This document shows, one piece after another, positions 36,471-45,134 of a stretch of 64,000 bases of DNA. Under the pieces are notes generated by a model, which did no database searches, had not been told where the DNA came from, and saw nothing but the letters and a program-made list of their open reading frames with translations. Made by a program: the position numbers and the translations under genes. Position 1 is the stretch's first letter. Each line of letters begins with the position of its first letter. Origin of the DNA: Flavobacteriaceae bacterium (GTDB taxonomy: Bacteria; Bacteroidota; Bacteroidia; Flavobacteriales; Flavobacteriaceae); assembly GCA_947483075.1 (NCBI GenBank), contig CANKLE010000005.1, positions 124,001 to 188,000 of the forward strand, given 5' to 3'.

Positions 36471-37508
36471 TTATTGAAACTTACGCGCCACCACGTCCAA
36501 GAATCGGTCTTCGTATTCGGATTTACCCTCCCAATTGTTGTAATCGGGTTTTACCATGCTGCTTATGAACTCTTCGGCTTCTTCAAAAGTATGATAAGTC
36601 ATGAGCTGTGACAGTACGCGGTTGTAATCTTCGGGGCTGCCGTCAAACAATTGATGAATAAAGCCAACACGGTCGTTTAGCCCGATTACAAAGCCTTTTA
36701 CGGGCACTTCTGTATCCGTTTTTACTTCCATTTTCAAGTCATCAGAGGACAATGAAAAAAGCGGTTTGATCTCTTCTTCGTCGGGTTCTGAAGTAGCTGT
36801 AGGCAATTCGAATACTATTTCGGCTTCTTCGTCGAGGGTAAAGAAAGGGTTTTCTAGTGGGCTTTCTTCCGCCTCATCAATGTGCGTTTCGGCAGGTTCT
36901 AGTTCGTTTTCTTGAACTGGCTCAGCTTCCTCAACAGGTTCAGTAACTTCTTCTTCGGTTAGGGTTGTTTTTACAAATTCGGGCTCGGCATAATCAGCGC
37001 CCAATAAATCTTCGAACGAAATTTGAGCTGCTGCTGCAGAAACAACTGCCTCTTGAATCTCTTCTTCTGAATTTTCCTCAGTTTCGACTTGAACTACAAC
37101 TTCTTCGGTTTCGGATTCTGTCGTGTCTTCTTCATGTTGTGCTTGGGCTGCGGCCTCGGTCTTTTCGAAAGCATCTGTATCTTCTTCTTTCTCGGATTCG
37201 GCCACAAAAGCGGCAATGATTTCTGGATTTTCTTGTTTTAGATCAAGCGGTGTTTTGGATTTTTTAGCCGATTTCTTGGGTGCAATTTCTGCCTCTGCAC
37301 TTATAGCGGATGCAAAGAATGCCTCCCAATCGGTTTGATCCAAAGTGGGTTTGGTGTCGCCGAATTGATTTTCGACAAAGCGCAAGACCGCTAATTTTTC
37401 GTATAATTTTTGGGTTTCTTGAAATAAAATCTCCACATCCGATTTGTTTTTTAATTGTAAAACGCGGTGTGCAATGCTAATTAATTCGGCTTCCAACTTT
37501 TTTTTCAT
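36471..37508 (-). CDS. Acidic conserved hypothetical protein
   Basis: 345-residue cytoplasmic protein with no signal peptide. The N-terminal ~70 residues are helical and basic/amphipathic (MKKKLEAELISIAHRVLQLK, coiled-coil-like). The middle, about 75-260, is strongly Glu/Ala/Val-rich and probably disordered. A folded C-terminal domain (about 262-345: GFVIGLNDRVGFIHQLFDGSPEDYNRVL...) looks conserved. It precedes rsmI by 12 bases, so a translation-related role is possible but unsupported. I recognise the type from other flavobacteria but no named family. The Glu-rich core is unusual compared with the neighbours. Confidence 0.75.
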   Translation of the reverse strand: MKKKLEAELISIAHRVLQLKNKSDVEILFQETQKLYEKLAVLRFVENQFGDTKPTLDQTDWEAFFASAISAEAEIAPKKSAKKSKTPLDLKQENPEIIAAFVAESEKEEDTDAFEKTEAAAQAQHEEDTTESETEEVVVQVETEENSEEEIQEAVVSAAAAQISFEDLLGADYAEPEFVKTTLTEEEVTEPVEEAEPVQENELEPAETHIDEAEESPLENPFFTLDEEAEIVFELPTATSEPDEEEIKPLFSLSSDDLKMEVKTDTEVPVKGFVIGLNDRVGFIHQLFDGSPEDYNRVLSQLMTYHTFEEAEEFISSMVKPDYNNWEGKSEYEDRFLDVVARKFQ

Positions 37509-37612
37509 CTGCTTGTGCTTTTTCGGTAGACGTAGGGTTTATTTGGATAAAATCTTGTTCCTTGCTGTGGGTATTTACGCCGAGGATGTCGCCTCCATAA
37601 CTAAAAATTATT

Positions 37613-37620
37613 TACTTTTG
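37613..37620 (+). promoter_or_regulatory. -7 box of the tdk-murF/alr transcript
   Basis: TACTTTTG, exact TAnnTTTG match, about 90 bases before the tdk ATG. The leader contains a GC-rich stretch (GGCGCCCTAGGGC) followed by an A run that could fold. Confidence 0.5.
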
Positions 37621-37710
37621 ACAGCGACGTAAAAGTAACAAAATTTTAAGTTGTTACAGGCGCCCTAGGGCTAAAAAAAATGAATCCCATTACAGGTTGA
37701 AAAATAAACA

Positions 37711-38334
37711 ATGTTTTTAGAAAATACAGTAAATCATAAGGAACAATTTGGGTGGATCGAAGTGATCTGTGGCTCGATGTTTTCTGGTAAAACAGAAGAG
37801 TTGATTCGCCGATTGAAACGCGCTCAATTTGCCAAACAAAAAGTGGAAATTTTCAAACCGGCCATCGATACTCGTTACCACGACGAAATGGTGGTTTCGC
37901 ACGACAGCAACGAAATTCGTTCTACTCCTGTTCCGGCAGCGGCCAATATTGCTATTTTGGCGCAAGGATGTGATGTGGTAGGGATAGACGAAGCCCAATT
38001 TTTTGATGACGAAATTGTAAAAATATGCAATGACTTGGCCAATTCGGGAATCCGGGTAATTGTAGCTGGCCTCGACATGGATTTTAAAGGTAATCCGTTT
38101 GGTCCCATGCCCGCCTTGATGGCCACCGCCGAATACGTGACCAAAGTGCATGCAGTATGCACCCATACCGGCAATTTGGCCCACTACAGTTTCCGAAAAG
38201 CCGCAGGCGATAAACTCGTTATGCTGGGCGAAACCGAAGAATACGAACCGCTCAGTCGTGCCGCCTTTTACCACGCCATGCATCCCCAAACCGCTCCGAC
38301 CAAAACCACCAAAAAATCCCCCGAACACGAGTGA
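37711..38334 (+). CDS. tdk: Thymidine kinase, type II
   Basis: Phosphorylates thymidine for dTTP salvage. 207 residues. Walker [18 protein letters not shown] at 22-38, a DEAQFFDD acidic motif near 91-98, and the lasso region [20 protein letters not shown] near 145-165 that closes over the base. The zinc knuckle of TK1-type enzymes is degenerate: only one Cys remains where CxxC is usual (CTHTG), and the later Cys pair is replaced ([12 protein letters not shown]). The active-site residues are intact, so it is probably functional. One-base overlap of its stop with the murF-alr start. Confidence 0.95.
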   Translation: MFLENTVNHKEQFGWIEVICGSMFSGKTEELIRRLKRAQFAKQKVEIFKPAIDTRYHDEMVVSHDSNEIRSTPVPAAANIAILAQGCDVVGIDEAQFFDDEIVKICNDLANSGIRVIVAGLDMDFKGNPFGPMPALMATAEYVTKVHAVCTHTGNLAHYSFRKAAGDKLVMLGETEEYEPLSRAAFYHAMHPQTAPTKTTKKSPEHE

Positions 38335-40775
38335 TGTTAGCCAGTTTAACGATAGCAACCGATCTTCAATCTCCTTGGCTCAGTCGGCCCAGTGTTGCTG
38401 TATTTGATGCTATTTCTATAGACAGCCGATCGCTGCAAAATGGAGCCAACACCTTGTTTTTTGCCCTTGAAGGGAAGCAGCACGATGGGCACGATTACAT
38501 TCTGGAATTGATTGAAAAAGGCGTTTGCCATTTTGTGGTGTCTAAACTTCCCGCTCATGCGCCCAATCACATCCATTTTATTGTAGTCGAAAATGTCTTG
38601 GTCGCTCTGCAAAAACTGGCCGCCACACACCGCAGCCGATTTAATATCCCCGTGATTGGCATTACCGGCAGCAACGGAAAAACCATCGTGAAAGAATGGC
38701 TTTACTATTTGTTAAGCCCAGAATACAGCATCACCAAAAGTCCTAAAAGTTATAATTCACAGGTGGGTGTTCCGCTCTCGGTATTGGCGCTCAACACACA
38801 AACCACGCTGGGCATCTTTGAAGCGGGCATTTCAACCACAAATGAAATGGCCGTCTTGCAACAAATTATCCAACCCAGTATTGGAATATTCACCCATATC
38901 GGACCGGCCCACAACGAAGGATTTGCTTCCATGACCGAAAAAATAAGCGAAAAACTAAAACTTTTTGCTGCGGCATCGGTCTTAATTTACAAAAAAAATC
39001 TGGCGATTGACGCGCTAATCCCTGCTCATTTGACTCCGTTTTGTTGGAGTGAGTCAGATAAACAAGCAAACGTATTTGTTACAAGACAAACCAGCGCTGC
39101 AGATACCAGGCTGCAGATGCAAACCCAAACAACTCAATTTGTCTGCCCTATTCCGTTTACCGACGAAGCCTCAATAGAAAACGCGATACATTGCGCCTGT
39201 TTACTTCTCTATTTAGACTATGCCCCTGCCGAAATTGCTCAACGCTTGTCTACCCTTTTTCCGGTTGAAATGCGATTGAAAGTAAAAAATGGCCTCCACA
39301 ACAGCACGATTATTGACGACAGCTACAGCGCCGATTTGGACTCCTTAAAAATCGCCTTGGACTTTTTGGAACACCAAAAAAATCACTTCAAAAAGACATT
39401 GATACTTTCAGATGTATTTCAAAGCGGTCTCAGTGAGGAAGACTTGTACCAGCAAGTTGCCCAACTGATCGAAACCCATAAAATCAATCGCGTTTTTGGC
39501 ATTGGCTTAAGCATTAATCGCTTTCAATCCAAGATCAAAAATTGCACGGTCTTTGCATCAACTTCCGATTTTTTAAACCAAATCGATCAATTAGAATGGG
39601 GCAATGAAACGATTCTTATCAAAGGAGCACGTGCCTTTGAATTTGAAAAAGTTGTTGCTGCACTCGAAGAAAAGACCCACGAAACGGTCTTGGAAATCAA
39701 CCTGAATGCCTTGGTGCACAACCTCAATTATTACCGCGGCAAACTTAATCCCGGCACCAAACTGATGGTCATGGTCAAAGCCTTTGGGTATGGGAATGGT
39801 GGCGTTGAAATTGCCAAATTGCTCGAACACCAAAAAATAAATTACTTGGGCGTAGCCTTTGCCGACGAAGCGATTAGTCTGAAGCAAGCCGGTGTGCAAG
39901 TGCCTATTATGGTTATGAATCCCGAAAGCACGAGCTTTCCGTCCTTACTACAACATCATTTAGAACCCGAAATATATAGCCTAAAAGGGCTTCGCGCTTT
40001 CATTAAATTGGCCGAAAAACAGCAATTAACTGGGTTTCCGATTCACCTTAAACTCGATACTGGCATGCACCGACTGGGCTATACTGCCGAGCAACTTCCG
40101 GAAGTAATCGGGCTGCTTAAAGCTACCCAAAGCGTGCGCGTGCAAAGTATTTTGTCGCACCTAGCCACCAGCGATGACACAGAAAACAGGGACTTTGCTA
40201 TAAAACAAATAACCGATTTTAAAACACAAAGTGACTACCTGCAAACACAACTGGGGTACCGGGCGATATGTCATTTGGCCAATACGTCTGGCATCAGTAA
40301 TTTTTTAGAAGCCCAATTTGATATGGTGCGTTTGGGTATTGGGCTGTATGGAATTTCCAACAATCCAGCTGAGCAACCCGCGCTAGAACAAGTGGGTACA
40401 CTCAAATCGGTGATTTCGCAAATTCGAACTATCGAAGCGGGCGAAAGTGTGGGCTATGGCCGCCGATTTGTAGCTGTAAAATCCATGAAAATCGCCACGA
40501 TACCTGTAGGGTATGCCGATGGCATTTCTCGGAAATGGGGCAATGGATTGGGTTATGTGAGCATTCACGGAAATCAAGCCACCATTTTGGGCAGTATTTG
40601 TATGGATATGCTCATGGTGGACGTCACCCACATTGCCTGTGAAGAAGGGGATCGGGTGCAGCTTTTTGGAGACAGCCCTACTGTGATAGAGATGGCTCAG
40701 CAATTGGACACTATTCCCTACGAAATTATTGCGGGCATTTCCCAGCGGGTGAAACGCGTTTTTTACCGCGAGTAA
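38334..40775 (+). CDS. Bifunctional MurF ligase / alanine racemase fusion
   Basis: 813-residue fusion of two steps in peptidoglycan precursor synthesis. Residues 1 to about 440: UDP-MurNAc-tripeptide:D-Ala-D-Ala ligase (MurF) with the P-loop GITGSNGKTIVKEW near 108. Residues from about 447: alanine racemase (Alr) with PLP-Lys in LMVMVKAFGYGNG near 480 and catalytic Tyr in SVGYGRRFVAVKS near 705. The fusion makes both D-Ala and its acceptor product in one chain and is typical of Bacteroidota. The ATG at 38334 overlaps the tdk stop; the GTG at 38331 is less likely. Confidence 0.96.
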   Translation: MLASLTIATDLQSPWLSRPSVAVFDAISIDSRSLQNGANTLFFALEGKQHDGHDYILELIEKGVCHFVVSKLPAHAPNHIHFIVVENVLVALQKLAATHRSRFNIPVIGITGSNGKTIVKEWLYYLLSPEYSITKSPKSYNSQVGVPLSVLALNTQTTLGIFEAGISTTNEMAVLQQIIQPSIGIFTHIGPAHNEGFASMTEKISEKLKLFAAASVLIYKKNLAIDALIPAHLTPFCWSESDKQANVFVTRQTSAADTRLQMQTQTTQFVCPIPFTDEASIENAIHCACLLLYLDYAPAEIAQRLSTLFPVEMRLKVKNGLHNSTIIDDSYSADLDSLKIALDFLEHQKNHFKKTLILSDVFQSGLSEEDLYQQVAQLIETHKINRVFGIGLSINRFQSKIKNCTVFASTSDFLNQIDQLEWGNETILIKGARAFEFEKVVAALEEKTHETVLEINLNALVHNLNYYRGKLNPGTKLMVMVKAFGYGNGGVEIAKLLEHQKINYLGVAFADEAISLKQAGVQVPIMVMNPESTSFPSLLQHHLEPEIYSLKGLRAFIKLAEKQQLTGFPIHLKLDTGMHRLGYTAEQLPEVIGLLKATQSVRVQSILSHLATSDDTENRDFAIKQITDFKTQSDYLQTQLGYRAICHLANTSGISNFLEAQFDMVRLGIGLYGISNNPAEQPALEQVGTLKSVISQIRTIEAGESVGYGRRFVAVKSMKIATIPVGYADGISRKWGNGLGYVSIHGNQATILGSICMDMLMVDVTHIACEEGDRVQLFGDSPTVIEMAQQLDTIPYEIIAGISQRVKRVFYRE

Positions 40776-40821
40776 ATACCAGAATTCCCATAGAAATACC
40801 CATGAAATTAGAAAATCTATC

Positions 40822-40843
40822 TACTTTTGTGGCCATATATTTG
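40822..40843 (+). promoter_or_regulatory. Two candidate -7 boxes of asd
   Basis: TACTTTTG at 40822-40829 and TATATTTG at 40836-40843, both exact TAnnTTTG matches, 20-40 bases before the asd ATG at 40864. Possible alternative starts of transcription. Confidence 0.5.
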
Positions 40844-40863
40844 ATCTTAAAACCAAGCTAGAT

Positions 40864-41853
40864 ATGAAAGTTGCTGTAGTAGGTGCCACCGGAATGGTAG
40901 GCGAAGTAATGCTTCAGGTGTTGGCCGAGCGAAAATTTCCCGTTAGTGAATTGATTCCTGTTGCCTCTGAAAAATCGGTAGGCAAAGAATTGGTGTTTAA
41001 TGGAAAAACCTATTCCGTGGTGGGATTGGAAACTGCCGTTGCCATGAAACCAGACATCGCACTTTTTTCGGCGGGGGGACAAACCTCCCTCGATTGGGCG
41101 CCCAAATTTGCTGCCGCAGGAACAACCGTAATTGACAATTCATCGGCTTGGCGCATGGACCCGAGTAAGAAATTAATTGTCCCCGAAATTAATGCCGGCG
41201 AATTGACCGCAGCCGATAAAATTATTGCCAATCCCAATTGTTCGACCATTCAAATGGTGTTGGTTTTGGCTCCACTGCACCGCAAATACGGAATCAAACG
41301 CGTAATCGTTTCTACCTACCAATCCATTACGGGTACGGGCGTAAAAGCAGTACAACAATTGGAAAACGAATACCAAGGTATACAAGGTGAAATGGCCTAC
41401 AAATACCCGATACACCGCAATGCCATTCCCCAATGTGATGTGTTTGAAGCCAATGGCTACACCAAAGAAGAAATGAAATTGGTGCGCGAAACCCAAAAAA
41501 TTATAGGCGACAGCAGCATTGCCGTAACGGCAACTGCCATACGAATTCCGGTGGTGGGCGGACACTCAGAATCTGTAAATGTAGAGTTTGCAAGAGATTA
41601 TGATTTGGGCGAATTGCGCGATTTACTTGCTCAAACGCCCGGAGTAATTGTGCAAGATGATACTGAAAATTACAGCTACCCCATGCCGCTGTTTGCGCAG
41701 GGCAAAGACGAGGTGTTTGTAGGCCGTTTGCGCCGCGACGAAAGCCGTTCAAACGCCCTCAATATGTGGATTGTGGCAGATAATTTACGCAAAGGCGCCG
41801 CGACCAATACCATTCAAATTGCCGAATATTTGGTGGCCCATAACTTAGTATAA
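40864..41853 (+). CDS. asd: Aspartate-semialdehyde dehydrogenase
   Basis: Reduces aspartyl phosphate to aspartate semialdehyde, the branch point to lysine/diaminopimelate, threonine and methionine. 329 residues. NADP-binding start MKVAVVGATGMVGEVMLQVL (1-20), catalytic Cys in IANPNCSTIQMVL near 128, and substrate-binding RIPVVGGHSESVNVEF near 232 with the conserved His. The middle QQLENEYQG segment is normal for the gamma-type Asd. The next gene starts one base after its stop, so a small metal-type protein is cotranscribed with a housekeeping gene. Confidence 0.97.
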   Translation: MKVAVVGATGMVGEVMLQVLAERKFPVSELIPVASEKSVGKELVFNGKTYSVVGLETAVAMKPDIALFSAGGQTSLDWAPKFAAAGTTVIDNSSAWRMDPSKKLIVPEINAGELTAADKIIANPNCSTIQMVLVLAPLHRKYGIKRVIVSTYQSITGTGVKAVQQLENEYQGIQGEMAYKYPIHRNAIPQCDVFEANGYTKEEMKLVRETQKIIGDSSIAVTATAIRIPVVGGHSESVNVEFARDYDLGELRDLLAQTPGVIVQDDTENYSYPMPLFAQGKDEVFVGRLRRDESRSNALNMWIVADNLRKGAATNTIQIAEYLVAHNLV

Positions 41854-41854
41854 G

Positions 41855-42199
41855 ATGCAAACAAAAGCTTCCTGGAAATCAATAGGATTGGGGCTGGCGT
41901 TTGTCTTTACGCTGCTTTTTCCCGCCTTTCATGAAGTGGAACATTTCAAGGTCGAACGGGCAATTGCTGTTTGTATACATGAAAAATCTTCGAACAAAAA
42001 CGAACTCACGCACCAACATGTTCAGCTAAAAGAGTGTGCAGTTTGTGCGTTTAGTTTGAGCCCGCTTCAACTTGCCGAACAGGATTTTTATCCTCCGCTT
42101 TCGCTTGCTGTAGAAAATAAAGCACCCTTTTTTTACTCGGAGCTTCCCGGATTTTTTTCGGGGAGTTTCTATTCGCTTCGCGGCCCACCTCGTTGTTAA
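41855..42199 (+). CDS. Small His/Cys-rich exported protein, hypothetical
   Basis: 114-residue protein with one N-terminal membrane segment (about 8-26, GLGLAFVFTLLFPAF) and an exported-type remainder. It carries HEVEHF, ELTHQHVQL and KECAVCAF, a His-rich stretch followed by a CxxC, then a Gly/Phe tail (SELPGFFSGSFYSLRGPP). It begins one base after the asd stop and precedes a TonB-dependent receptor across a strong hairpin. Small His/Cys proteins with this layout (compare DUF2946) often accompany copper or zinc TonB receptors; metal binding is inference. Function unknown. Confidence 0.75.
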   Translation: MQTKASWKSIGLGLAFVFTLLFPAFHEVEHFKVERAIAVCIHEKSSNKNELTHQHVQLKECAVCAFSLSPLQLAEQDFYPPLSLAVENKAPFFYSELPGFFSGSFYSLRGPPRC

Positions 42200-42208
42200 A
42201 TTTTTAGG

Positions 42209-42227
42209 GCAACAGCTGTTGCTTTTT
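42209..42227 (+). terminator. Palindromic terminator between the small gene and the TonB receptor
   Basis: 14-base perfect palindrome GCAACAGCTGTTGC (42209-42222) followed by TTTTTA. It would stop or thin out transcription before the receptor gene at 42248, making the receptor output lower or separately regulated. Confidence 0.65.
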
Positions 42228-42247
42228 ATTAATTTAACTTCTTACCC

Positions 42248-44449
42248 ATGAAACAACTTGTATGCCTCCTATGTATAGGAATTAGCGTGAGTGCAGTTGC
42301 ACAACAACGCCTGTCGGGTATTGTAACCGACAATCAAAACCAAGCCCAAGCTCAGGTTACTGTGAGCATCCCTGAATTGCATTTGGGCACCCAAACCAAT
42401 GAGCAAGGACAATTTTATTTTTCGAATCTGCCGGCCACCCAGCTCAATCTTACGGTTTCAAAACTGGGATTTGAATCGAGCAGCACATTGATAGACACCA
42501 AAATCAATTCAACCATAACAATTCAATTGACGCCTACTGTATTTGAAATGGACGAGGTAATTGTCTCGACCGGATTTCGAAAAATGCAATCCCAAAATGT
42601 GATGAAGGTTAATCACGTGAGCGTAAAATCCTTACAAAAAAAGGGGGCGCCAACCCTTATGAGTGCGCTGAGCAGCATACCCGGTGTAGATCAACTGAGC
42701 ACCGGAACAGCAATTGGGAAGCCTGTTATTCGTGGCCTCAGCGGCAGCCGGATTTTGGTCTACACCCAAGGCGTGCGCTTAGAAAACCAACAATTTGGGG
42801 AAGAACACGGCTTGGGCATCAACGAGGCCGGAATAGAAAGTGTCGAAGTGATCAAAGGACCTGCCTCCCTACTCTATGGCCCTGATGCGATTGGTGGCGT
42901 ATTGTATTTTAACCCCGAAAAATTTGCGGGAGCCAATCAGACCGAATGGAATTGGTCTGAAAAATACTTATCCAACACCCAAGGAACTAACCGTTCGTTG
43001 AGCTATAAATTATCGGGCGAAAACACCCAATTTTTGGTGCGCCTCACCCAAAACCAGCATGCCGATTACCAAGTGCCTTCGGGCGATCGGGTGACAAATA
43101 CGCGTTTTCAGGAACTCGATTTCAAAACCGGAGTGGGTTTTAATTCGCACCTCATGCATACAGCCTTTCGGTATTCGTTTAATCGCATGTATATTGGAAT
43201 TCCCGAGGGCGAATACGGATCGGAACTGGGTTTTACGCCACTTTATCCCAGACAAGAATTGGCCAATCACTTGGCGAGCTGGAACACCACTTGGTATTTG
43301 CCTCAAGGGAAAATTGAAACCGATTTGGGCTATGGCGTGAATTACCGCAGTGAATTTGAAAATTCTACCCTGCCCAATTTGGCGATGAAATTGAGTACCG
43401 TGAATTACAAAGCGGCCTATTTCTTACCCAAAAAAGGGGGCTTAGAAACCATAATTGGCGCGCAAGGCATGAGTCAAAGCAACCAAAATTCGGGCCAAGA
43501 ATTTTTAATTCCCAATGCACAAACCCGTGATTTTGGTGTTTTTGGAACCTGGAATTACAGCTGGAAAAACCAAGTGGTGCAAGCCGGATTGCGCTGGGAT
43601 CAACGAAATCTTCAAAGTCAAGAACAGGGAATTCCAAGCGAAATGGGCTATTTTTCGGCCTTGAAAAAAAAATACAGCAGTTGGAACGCGGCCTTGGGGT
43701 ATAAAACCAACCTCAGCGAACCGATTCAGCTGAGGCTCAACATGGCCAGCGGATTTAGAGCCCCTAATTTGGCAGAACTCACGTCTAATGGGGTGCACGA
43801 AGGATCCAATCGCTATGAAATAGGAAATTCAAATTTACAAACCGAGCAAAATGTGCAAACCGACTTGAACCTAGAATACAAAATTTCTCACCTGGAGTTT
43901 TTTGTAAATGGCTTTTATAATGGCATCAACCACTATATTTATATTGCGCCAACAGCTATCGAAATAGCTGCTTATGAGGTGTTTCAATACGAACAAACTA
44001 ATGCGCTATTGTGGGGTGGGGAACTGGGATTGCATTGGCATCCGCATCCCTTAGATTGGTTGCATTTAGAAAGTTCCTACGAACAAGTAAATGGACAAAA
44101 AAGCAACGGCGACCGCTTACCGCTCATTCCTGCCTACCGCTGGAACAACAGTTTGCGTTCGGAATTTAGTTGGGGAAACTGGCTCACCGAAGGATTTGGC
44201 ACTATAGAATGGAACACCACGTTCGCCCAAGGTGAAGTGAGTAAATTTGAGACGGCCTCAAAAGGCTATTCTTTGGTGAATTTTGGAACGGGAGGGACAT
44301 TAAAGTTTAGAAAAGTAGTCCTAGAATGCAGCCTAAATGCCACCAATGTGTTTAATGTGCGCTACATTCCGCATTTGTCTCGACTAAAATCTGATGGGAT
44401 TCCAAATATGGGGCGATCATTTGTAGTGGGAATGAATATTAGCCTCTAA
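42248..44449 (+). CDS. TonB-dependent outer-membrane receptor
   Basis: 733-residue receptor. A signal peptide ends VSAVAQQR. An N-terminal carboxypeptidase-like regulatory domain (about 22-105: SGIVTDNQNQAQAQVTVSIPELHLGTQTNEQGQFYFSNL) leads to a plug domain (about 108-220, MDEVIVSTGFRKMQSQNVMKV, GKPVIRGLSGSRILVYTQGVRLENQQFG, VEVIKGPASLLYGPDAIGGV). A beta-barrel runs to the end and closes with VVGMNISL. The ligand is unknown; the preceding His/Cys protein points weakly to a metal or its chelate. No SusD partner is adjacent, so it is not a polysaccharide-type pair. Confidence 0.93.
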   Translation: MKQLVCLLCIGISVSAVAQQRLSGIVTDNQNQAQAQVTVSIPELHLGTQTNEQGQFYFSNLPATQLNLTVSKLGFESSSTLIDTKINSTITIQLTPTVFEMDEVIVSTGFRKMQSQNVMKVNHVSVKSLQKKGAPTLMSALSSIPGVDQLSTGTAIGKPVIRGLSGSRILVYTQGVRLENQQFGEEHGLGINEAGIESVEVIKGPASLLYGPDAIGGVLYFNPEKFAGANQTEWNWSEKYLSNTQGTNRSLSYKLSGENTQFLVRLTQNQHADYQVPSGDRVTNTRFQELDFKTGVGFNSHLMHTAFRYSFNRMYIGIPEGEYGSELGFTPLYPRQELANHLASWNTTWYLPQGKIETDLGYGVNYRSEFENSTLPNLAMKLSTVNYKAAYFLPKKGGLETIIGAQGMSQSNQNSGQEFLIPNAQTRDFGVFGTWNYSWKNQVVQAGLRWDQRNLQSQEQGIPSEMGYFSALKKKYSSWNAALGYKTNLSEPIQLRLNMASGFRAPNLAELTSNGVHEGSNRYEIGNSNLQTEQNVQTDLNLEYKISHLEFFVNGFYNGINHYIYIAPTAIEIAAYEVFQYEQTNALLWGGELGLHWHPHPLDWLHLESSYEQVNGQKSNGDRLPLIPAYRWNNSLRSEFSWGNWLTEGFGTIEWNTTFAQGEVSKFETASKGYSLVNFGTGGTLKFRKVVLECSLNATNVFNVRYIPHLSRLKSDGIPNMGRSFVVGMNISL

Positions 44450-44450
44450 T

Positions 44451-45131
44451 TTAATACGCCAAGTTGCCCACATAGCCCATGTGCTTCACGATGCGGGATT
44501 TACGGCGGTTGATAAAGGCCGAAGAATTGCTTGCTTTAAATTTTCGCGGATTGGGCAAAATAGCCGCAATTCCTGCAGCTTGTATTTTGGTTAAACTCGT
44601 GGCGTCTTTGCGGTACCAATATTCGCAGGCAGCTTGAGCTCCGTATACACCATCGCCCATTTCGATGCTATTGAGGTAGACTTCCATGATGCGCTCTTTG
44701 CCCCAAATGAGCTCGATGAGCACCGTGAAATAAGCCTCTAATCCTTTGCGAATGTAACTTCGGCCTTGCCACAAAAACACGTTCTTGGCGGTTTGCTGCG
44801 AAATGGTGCTGCCGCCTTTGAGTTTTTTGCCTTGCTCATTGTTTTCCATTGCTTTTTGAATGGCCTCAAAATCAAAGCCATGATGGGTAAGGAATCGGCC
44901 GTCTTCACTAGCAATTACTGCTTTTTGGAGGTTTTTGGAAATGTGTTCCAAAGGCACCCAATTGTGGCTACACACCATTTCGTTCCCGGCCAATTTATTT
45001 TCGATGCTTCGGGTGAGCATTAAAGGCGTATAAAAAACGGGGACAAACTTGAATACAAGCACCAAAGCCACCGATATTCCTACAAACCACAAAGCAATTT
45101 TACTGAGTATTCGAACAAATTTATTTTTCAT
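44451..45131 (-). CDS. mtgA: Monofunctional peptidoglycan glycosyltransferase
   Basis: 226-residue family 51 transglycosylase that polymerises lipid II without a transpeptidase domain. One N-terminal membrane helix (about 11-28). The catalytic Glu region VIASEDGRFLTHHGFD is near residues 72-87, GGSTISQQTAKNVFLWQGRSYIRKGLEA near 107-134, and the third motif RIMEVYLNSIEMGDGVYGAQAA near 147-168. All active-site motifs are intact. It starts three bases after the stop of the FAD oxidoreductase on the minus strand (operon) and converges with the TonB receptor gene. Confidence 0.95.
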   Translation of the reverse strand: MKNKFVRILSKIALWFVGISVALVLVFKFVPVFYTPLMLTRSIENKLAGNEMVCSHNWVPLEHISKNLQKAVIASEDGRFLTHHGFDFEAIQKAMENNEQGKKLKGGSTISQQTAKNVFLWQGRSYIRKGLEAYFTVLIELIWGKERIMEVYLNSIEMGDGVYGAQAACEYWYRKDATSLTKIQAAGIAAILPNPRKFKASNSSAFINRRKSRIVKHMGYVGNLAY

Positions 45132-45134
45132 AAT

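Noticed and set aside
37717..38358. 213-residue ORF antisense to tdk
   Set aside because: It is a shadow of the tdk reading frame in the opposite strand, a common artefact in G/C-balanced genes.
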